Of a stretch of DNA of 9,577 nt, positions 5,686-9,577 are shown one piece after another (the first letter of the stretch is position 1; every line of letters begins with the position of its first letter). Made by a program: the position numbers and the translations under genes. The notes under the pieces are model-generated. The model had not been told where the DNA came from, did no database searches, and saw nothing but the letters and a program-made list of their open reading frames with translations. This DNA is from Spirochaetales bacterium (GTDB lineage Bacteria; Spirochaetota; Spirochaetia; SZUA-6; DRHE01). The stretch lies in the NCBI GenBank assembly GCA_016930895.1, contig JAFGFV010000160.1, forward strand, positions 1-9,577, given 5' to 3'.

Positions 5686-6183
5686 TCAGCTCGCGGCGCC
5701 GCACCACGCCGAGGCCGGCGCCAGGCTCGCCACCCCTTCGACGCCGTAGGCGGCCAGCAACACCCCGTTCATGAACATCCCCAGGGCGTGCCGGCCGGAC
5801 CCCGGCCGCATCAGCTTGACCCACGTGGTGCTCAACCCGCTGAAGCGCCCGTGGTTCAGGGTCCCGGCGACGATGAGCCGCTCCGGACGATCCTGCCGCA
5901 TGACCTGCTCGTGCGGCTGTCGGCTCCCGGTGTAGCATGCGAGGGTCAGCACCGTGCGGTAGGAGAAGCTGATCCGCCGATAGTACAGGGCGTAGCTCAG
6001 GTCTCCCTCCCGACTCAGGCCATACCCGGTGAGCACGACGGTAAGTCCTTCCGCGTACATCCTCCGCACCTGGTCCGGGGCCAACCTGACTCCGGGAAGC
6101 TTGGCGATGTCCTCGTACAGCGCGCCCAGGGCGCGCTCGTCGAAATCCCTGAGGGCGCTCAGGTCCAGGTGAACGTTCGGCAA
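5686..6183 (-). CDS. Unrecognised protein, 165 residues, TTG start
   Basis: I do not recognise this family. The frame runs on the minus strand from TTG (6183-6181) to TGA (5688-5686). Support for a real gene: GAGGAG on the minus strand (6191-6196) lies 7 nt before the TTG; there is no competing plus-strand gene; and composition is protein-like, with mixed hydrophobic, aromatic and charged residues. Features include an N-terminal acidic helical part (residues 10-30), a Tyr-rich strand region (YALYYRRISFSYRTVL, 64-79) and a hydrophobic C-terminal part from about 132. There is no signal peptide and no Cys cluster. The frame stays open upstream, and an ATG near 6300 would add about 40 residues but has no Shine-Dalgarno. 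It converges with the patatin gene and diverges from the sugar kinase. Confidence 0.65.
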   Translation of the reverse strand: MPNVHLDLSALRDFDERALGALYEDIAKLPGVRLAPDQVRRMYAEGLTVVLTGYGLSREGDLSYALYYRRISFSYRTVLTLACYTGSRQPHEQVMRQDRPERLIVAGTLNHGRFSGLSTTWVKLMRPGSGRHALGMFMNGVLLAAYGVEGVASLAPASAWCGAAS

Positions 6184-6190
6184 TCCGTTT

Positions 6191-6196
6191 CTCCTC
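6191..6196 (-). promoter_or_regulatory. Ribosome binding site GAGGAG that fixes the TTG start
   Basis: Read on the minus strand, GAGGAG lies 7 nt before TTG 6183-6181. It is the strongest Shine-Dalgarno for this frame and the reason for choosing a TTG start. Just upstream, two CTGGCC copies flank a T5 run (about 6207-6223), which could form a small GGCC hairpin in the leader. Confidence 0.6.
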
Positions 6197-6330
6197 GAGA
6201 GGCTGCGGCCAGAAAAAGGCCAGCGGAGGCAGTGTCGCATGCATGGGACCCGCCCGCAATCAGGAAAGGGTATGATTCTGGGCTCGCCCATCGGTACCAT
6301 TGGCCGGCCGGGGCTAGTCCTGAGGCTCCT

Positions 6331-6346
6331 GGCGTTTGTACACGCC
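6331..6346. promoter_or_regulatory. Inverted repeat GGCGT-N6-ACGCC overlapping the -35 region
   Basis: Perfect 5-bp arms at 6331-6335 and 6342-6346 surround TTGTAC. The repeat covers the -35 region of the kinase promoter, a usual position for a repressor operator. The arms are short, so chance is possible. Confidence 0.35.
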
Positions 6347-6365
6347 GCGGCAGACCTGCTATAAT
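6336..6365 (+). promoter_or_regulatory. Sigma-70-type promoter with extended -10 for the sugar kinase gene
   Basis: TATAAT at 6360-6365 is a perfect -10 box preceded by TGC, giving an extended -10. The -35 region is TTGTACA at 6336-6342, with a 17-18 bp spacer depending on register. Transcription would begin near 6372, leaving a leader of about 20 nt before the ATG at 6391. The -10 box stands out in this GC-rich sequence and is the best promoter in the window. Confidence 0.7.
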
Positions 6366-6374
6366 CACGATCGG

Positions 6375-6384
6375 AAAGGAGGAG
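6375..6384 (+). promoter_or_regulatory. Ribosome binding site AAAGGAGGAG
   Basis: A full AAGGAGG-type Shine-Dalgarno lies 6-8 nt before the ATG at 6391 and implies strong translation of the sugar kinase. Confidence 0.75.
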
Positions 6385-6390
6385 CGGAAC

Positions 6391-7470
6391 ATGGCCATGG
6401 AGCTTCGAGCGAACTGCGCCTATGCGCTGGTAGCCCCCACGAGCATCGGGGTGCGCATCACCCCCGTGAACCGCCAGCCGGTCCACTGCAGCGACACCTT
6501 CCTGATGCAGGCAACGAGCGCCGAATCCAACGCAGCCAGCGTCTGCTCCTACCTGGGCCTCCGGGTCAAGCTGCTGACCCGGTTCGTCAAGGGCAGTCCC
6601 ATCGCCCGGTTCATCAAGGACAACCTCGCCAGCCGGCACATGGAATACGAGGGGGCCGACGTCGACCAGGGAGATCCCTGGGGGTACCGCCACCAGATGA
6701 ACATCGCCGACAGCGGGTATGGCTCGCGCGGTCCGCGCGTGCACAACGACCGCGCGGGAGAGGTGGGCCGGGGCCTGTCCGCTCGGGAGTTCGACCTGGA
6801 GCGCATCTTCGCCGTCGAGGGTGCGCAGATGATGCACCTCTCCGGGCTCATCGCGGCCCTCTCGCCCGAGACCGGTGCCTTCTGCCTGGAGCTGGCTGCA
6901 GCCGCGAGGAAGCATGGCACCCGGATCTGCTTCGACCTCAACCATCGCGCCTCCTTCTGGAAGGGGCGGGAGGCGGAGCTCGGCCGCATCTTCGCAGAGA
7001 TCGCCGCCCAGGCGGACGTCCTCGTGGGCAACGAGGAGGACTTCCAGCTGTGCCTGGGCATCGAGGGCCCGGAGGCGGGGGGCAGGGGGGTCGCGGCCAA
7101 GATCGAGAGCTTCAAGGGCATGATCGCCCGGGCGCGCGCGAGCTTCCCCAACGCAGCCGTGTTCGCCACCACCCTGCGGGAGGTGGTCAGCGCCAACACC
7201 CATCTCTGGGGGGCCATCCTTGCCGCCGGGAAGGGCTGGCACACGGTGGAGCCTCGGGAGATCACCGTGCTGGACCGCATCGGCGGCGGGGACGGGTTCG
7301 TCGGAGGCATGCTCTACGCCATCCTGCGGGGATGGGAGCCGGAGAAGTGGGTGCAGTTCGGCTGGGCCTGCGGCGCGCTCACCACCACGCTTCTGAGCGA
7401 CTACTGCCAGCCCGCGGACGAGGAGCAGGTCTGGGACGTGTGGAAGGGCAACGCCCGGGTGCGGCGCTAG
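6391..7470 (+). CDS. PfkB-family sugar kinase (2-keto-3-deoxygluconate kinase-like)
   Basis: This is a 359-residue ribokinase-fold kinase, which would phosphorylate a sugar or sugar acid with ATP. The C-terminal signature DRIGGGDGFVGG (295-306) holds the anion hole and catalytic base Asp301. FDLNHRASFW (181-190) and VGNEEDF (212-218) are typical of the 2-keto-3-deoxygluconate kinase branch. The N-terminal signature is altered: SAESNAASVCSYLG (43-56) replaces the usual GGxxxNxAxxLAxLG, so its Gly-Gly is missing. Residues 107-128 (DSGYGSRGPRVHNDRAGEVGRG) contain the RxxxYxRxxSA-like zone of KDG kinases in an altered form. The substrate is uncertain. The gene has a strong promoter and Shine-Dalgarno of its own, suggesting regulated expression. 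About 100 bp separate it from the phosphoesterase, with no convincing terminator, so readthrough is possible. Confidence 0.85.
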   Translation: MAMELRANCAYALVAPTSIGVRITPVNRQPVHCSDTFLMQATSAESNAASVCSYLGLRVKLLTRFVKGSPIARFIKDNLASRHMEYEGADVDQGDPWGYRHQMNIADSGYGSRGPRVHNDRAGEVGRGLSAREFDLERIFAVEGAQMMHLSGLIAALSPETGAFCLELAAAARKHGTRICFDLNHRASFWKGREAELGRIFAEIAAQADVLVGNEEDFQLCLGIEGPEAGGRGVAAKIESFKGMIARARASFPNAAVFATTLREVVSANTHLWGAILAAGKGWHTVEPREITVLDRIGGGDGFVGGMLYAILRGWEPEKWVQFGWACGALTTTLLSDYCQPADEEQVWDVWKGNARVRR

Positions 7471-7572
7471 CCGGGGGCGGGGCTCTCCGGTCGTTTGCTC
7501 ACCGAATCGTAACCCTGCCCCAATTCAATCCTAACACACAACGGCCATGGTTTGGCGAAGAGGCACTGGCAC

Positions 7573-8715
7573 GTGGCACTGCGAACAGCCCGAAAAGGGG
7601 CCGCTGCCCCGGCACCGGCGCAGGCTGAACCAAGGGCGCTTCGACAGCGGCCGGTCTACGAGCGCATGGCGGCGCTGCTTCGGGATGCACCGGTGGTCCA
7701 GCTCACCGACCTGAGCCGGATCGTGGTATTCAGCGATCTCCATATGGGCGACGGAGGTCGGGGCGACGACTTCAAGGACAACGCCGGGTTCTTCTCGTTC
7801 CTCCTCAGGCACCACTACCTCCCACGAGGCTACACTCTCGTCCTGAACGGCGACATCGAGGAGCTCCACAAGTTCTCCTACCGGCGCATCCTGGAGCGCT
7901 GGGAAGATCTCTACAGCCTGTTCGGGGAGTTCGCGGCCAGGGGACGATTGTACAAAACGGTGGGCAACCACGATGACTACCCCTTTCGGACCATGGCCCT
8001 CGCAGGAGCCCTGCGGGCTCGAATTCCGTACACGAACTCGGCCCTGAGGCTGCAGTACGGCGAGGATTCCATCCTGATCTTCCACGGCCACCAGGCCTCG
8101 CTTCTCCTGCGGCACCTGAACCGCTTTCTCGCTCTGGGGCTGCGCTACGTTCTCCACCCCCTCGGGATCCGCAACATGTCGATCTCCGAGGACCGCCAGA
8201 TCCGCTTCCGGACCGAACGGCGGGTGTACAGCTTCTCCTCCCGGCAGAAGATCATCTCCGTGATCGGACATACCCACCGGCCCCTGTTCGAGTCCCTGTC
8301 CAAGGTCGATACGCTTCGTTACCGGATCGAGCGTCTCTGCAGGCGATACCCCACCCTGCCGGCCGCGGAGCGGATACTCCTGCAGGCCAAGATCCGCCGG
8401 TACAAGCAGGAGATCGACGCCCACGCAGCCCGGAGTCACCGGAAGGCCACCCGGGGCAGTCTCTACAATTCCCGGCTCCTGGTTCCCTGCGTGTTCAACT
8501 CAGGGTGCGCAATCGGCAAGCGGGGGATCACGGGGGTGGAAATCTCCGCAGGGCGGATCGCCCTCGTGCACTGGTTCGACAGCCGCCGCAGCCTGAGGTA
8601 CTTCAACTACAACGGCAGCGTGCCGCGGCGCCTGGACGGAAGCGACTACTACAGGGTTTGCCTGAAAAAGGCGCCCCTGTCGTACGTGTTCTCCAGGATC
8701 CGGCTGCTCACCTGA
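7573..8715 (+). CDS. Calcineurin-like metallophosphoesterase with long basic C-terminal part
   Basis: From GTG 7573 the protein has 380 residues. The frame also offers TTG 7552 (387 residues), but only the GTG has a Shine-Dalgarno-like GAAGAGG, 9 nt upstream. All five metal motifs of the family are present (numbering from 7573): FSDLHMGD (53-60), LNGDIEE (91-97), GNHDD (131-135), FHGHQ (170-174) and GHTHRP (232-237). They would hold two metal ions and hydrolyse a phosphomono- or diester. After the last motif come about 145 residues: a helical Arg/Lys-rich stretch (about 244-292, RYRIERLCRR...), then a beta-rich tail with many Tyr and Arg. This is longer than a minimal phosphoesterase. The substrate is unknown; nucleic acid, nucleotide or lipid phosphate are all possible. 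The response regulator gene begins 9 bp after its stop, so the pair is probably an operon. Confidence 0.88.
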   Translation: MALRTARKGAAAPAPAQAEPRALRQRPVYERMAALLRDAPVVQLTDLSRIVVFSDLHMGDGGRGDDFKDNAGFFSFLLRHHYLPRGYTLVLNGDIEELHKFSYRRILERWEDLYSLFGEFAARGRLYKTVGNHDDYPFRTMALAGALRARIPYTNSALRLQYGEDSILIFHGHQASLLLRHLNRFLALGLRYVLHPLGIRNMSISEDRQIRFRTERRVYSFSSRQKIISVIGHTHRPLFESLSKVDTLRYRIERLCRRYPTLPAAERILLQAKIRRYKQEIDAHAARSHRKATRGSLYNSRLLVPCVFNSGCAIGKRGITGVEISAGRIALVHWFDSRRSLRYFNYNGSVPRRLDGSDYYRVCLKKAPLSYVFSRIRLLT

Positions 8716-8724
8716 AGGGGGGAC

Positions 8725-9456
8725 GTGACGAGACGAATCATGGTGGTGGAGGATGACGAAAACATCCTCGAGCTGATCCGCCACACTCTTCGGCGCGGGG
8801 GCTACGATGCCGCCTGCTTCGACACGGGGGAGAAGTTGCTCCTTGCGGCCGGCCTCGAACCTCCGGCACTCATTCTCCTGGACCTCATGCTCCCCGGAAT
8901 CCAGGGCCTCGAGGTGTGCCGGCTCCTCAAGCAGGAGGCGGGGACTCGGGACATCCCCATCGTGATCGTCACCGCCAAGGGCGAAGAGAGCGACGTGGTG
9001 GCCGGGCTGGAGAGCGGCGCCGATGACTACCTCACCAAGCCTTTCAGCCCCAAAGTGCTGATCGCGCGGGTCAAGGCCGTTCTCCGCCGCAGGGCTTCGG
9101 GGGCCCGCTCCGCCGGGCAGGACGGGCAGCCGATCCGGATCCATGAGCTGACCATCGACCCCGAGAAACACCGAGTCGAAGCCGCCGGCGGTCGCCTCGA
9201 CCTCACGCCTACGGAGTTTCAAATTCTCTACATCCTGGCCCGGCGGCCGGGGCGGGTGTTCCATCGCTACCAGATCGTGGAATCGGTCAGGGGGAGCGAC
9301 TACCACGTCACGGACCGGGCCGTGGACGTGGCCATCTTCGGCCTGCGGAAAAAGCTCGGGGGCTACGGCCGGCACGTGGAGACCGTCCGGGGAATCGGCT
9401 ACCGCCTGGCGGAAGAATCAGCTCCCGCGAGCACACCCGCGCAGGGCGCGCGCTGA
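8725..9456 (+). CDS. phoB: PhoB/OmpR-family response regulator
   Basis: This is a 243-residue two-component regulator. The receiver domain (about 3-120) has the acidic pocket E9-D10-D11, phosphoacceptor Asp53 in LLDLMLPG, Thr83 and Lys105 in KPFSP, all intact. A winged-helix DNA-binding domain (about 136-229) follows, with LTPTEFQIL (160-168) and the recognition-helix region VTDRAVDVAIFGLRKKL (195-211), and ends VRGIGYRL (221-228). Length and motifs fit PhoB. The phoU end on the other strand supports a phosphate-starvation role, though other OmpR-type roles are possible. The start is GTG 8725 with AAGGGGGGA just upstream. The usual partner kinase PhoR does not follow: the gene ends 10 bp before the convergent phoU. 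Confidence 0.88.
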   Translation: MTRRIMVVEDDENILELIRHTLRRGGYDAACFDTGEKLLLAAGLEPPALILLDLMLPGIQGLEVCRLLKQEAGTRDIPIVIVTAKGEESDVVAGLESGADDYLTKPFSPKVLIARVKAVLRRRASGARSAGQDGQPIRIHELTIDPEKHRVEAAGGRLDLTPTEFQILYILARRPGRVFHRYQIVESVRGSDYHVTDRAVDVAIFGLRKKLGGYGRHVETVRGIGYRLAEESAPASTPAQGAR

Positions 9457-9466
9457 GTGCCCAGCC

Positions 9467-9577
9467 CTAGTTGTTCAGCTCGATGTGGGCGCCTTCGGCC
9501 CCGTAGACGATCCATTCACAGATGTTGACCACGTGGTCCCCGAGCCGCTCCAGAAACCGGCTGACGAACAAGAGCGA
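9467..9577 (-). CDS. phoU: PhoU, phosphate transport regulator (C-terminal end only)
   Basis: The minus strand from the right edge of the window encodes 36 residues and then TAG (9469-9467). The segment SRFLERLGDHVVNICEW matches the final helix of PhoU, where RxLERxGDHxxNIxE binds metal, and the tail HIELNN is typical. PhoU works with the Pst transporter and PhoR to keep the Pho regulon off when phosphate is plentiful. The rest of the gene, and probably pst genes, lie to the right of the window. It converges on phoB with 10 bp between the stops. I see no hairpin terminator in that gap. Confidence 0.92.
   Translation of the reverse strand, partial: SLLFVSRFLERLGDHVVNICEWIVYGAEGAHIELNN

Noticed and set aside
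6184..7242. Upstream extension of the minus-strand frame across the sugar kinase (518 residues in total)
   Set aside because: The part upstream of about 6183 is antisense to a kinase with an intact catalytic motif, and only the TTG at 6183 has a good Shine-Dalgarno.
7471..7550. A promoter or terminator between the sugar kinase and the phosphoesterase
   Set aside because: TTGCTC at 7495 has no -10 box at a suitable distance, and the CCGG arms near 7471-7490 are too short to call a terminator.
6336..7628. A 430-residue plus-strand frame over the sugar kinase
   Set aside because: It shows shadow composition, and the kinase frame has the motifs and the ribosome binding site.
9441..9470. A possible hairpin terminator between phoB and phoU
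   Set aside because: Only short GC arms (GGGC/GCCC) can be drawn, with no T run on either strand.

Overview
This is a GC-rich, densely packed bacterial window. Every recognisable protein gene is chromosomal in character. I see no rRNA, tRNA, CRISPR array, insertion sequence or phage gene. The gene content (a protein starting MPRGDGTGP beside an Mrp carrier, a NifU-type scaffold, a DUF89 protein, PhoB and PhoU) resembles anaerobic Desulfobacterota/deltaproteobacteria. That placement is an inference from gene families, not a proven taxonomy.

Region 1 (1-4628, + strand) reads as one operon. It starts with the tail of a PfkB-type kinase, probably a pyridoxamine kinase. Next come a KaiC/RAD55-like protein whose Walker motifs are degenerate, a glycine-rich protein ending in a zinc ribbon, an Mrp/ApbC Fe-S carrier ATPase with an N-terminal MIP18-like domain, a DUF89/ARMT1-like metal-dependent phosphatase with an N-terminal CxxC, a NifU/IscU-type scaffold with an acidic N-terminal extension, and a metallo-beta-lactamase-fold hydrolase with an N-terminal hydrophobic segment. 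Gaps are 3-56 bp, and the last three genes are coupled or overlapping. The core (zinc ribbon, Mrp, DUF89, NifU) looks like an Fe-S assembly or delivery module with unusual accessory parts. It is the best candidate in the window for an undescribed system.

Region 2 (4629-6390) holds a patatin-like phospholipase behind its own candidate promoter. Convergent to it, 7 bp away, lies an unrecognised 165-residue gene on the minus strand, reading from a TTG codon with a strong Shine-Dalgarno. A divergent intergenic region of about 207 bp then carries a clear extended -10 promoter (TGC-TATAAT) facing right.

Region 3 (6391-9577) holds a PfkB-family sugar kinase (KDG-kinase-like), a calcineurin-like metallophosphoesterase with a long basic C-terminal part, and a PhoB/OmpR-type response regulator 9 bp after it. 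The C-terminal end of PhoU lies on the opposite strand, 10 bp from the regulator. PhoB-type regulator plus PhoU points to a phosphate-response locus that continues to the right of the window. No histidine kinase gene is in view.

Most of the long minus-strand reading frames (for example 1489-3420, and 5686-7242 upstream of about 6183) are antisense shadows of GC-rich genes and were not annotated.
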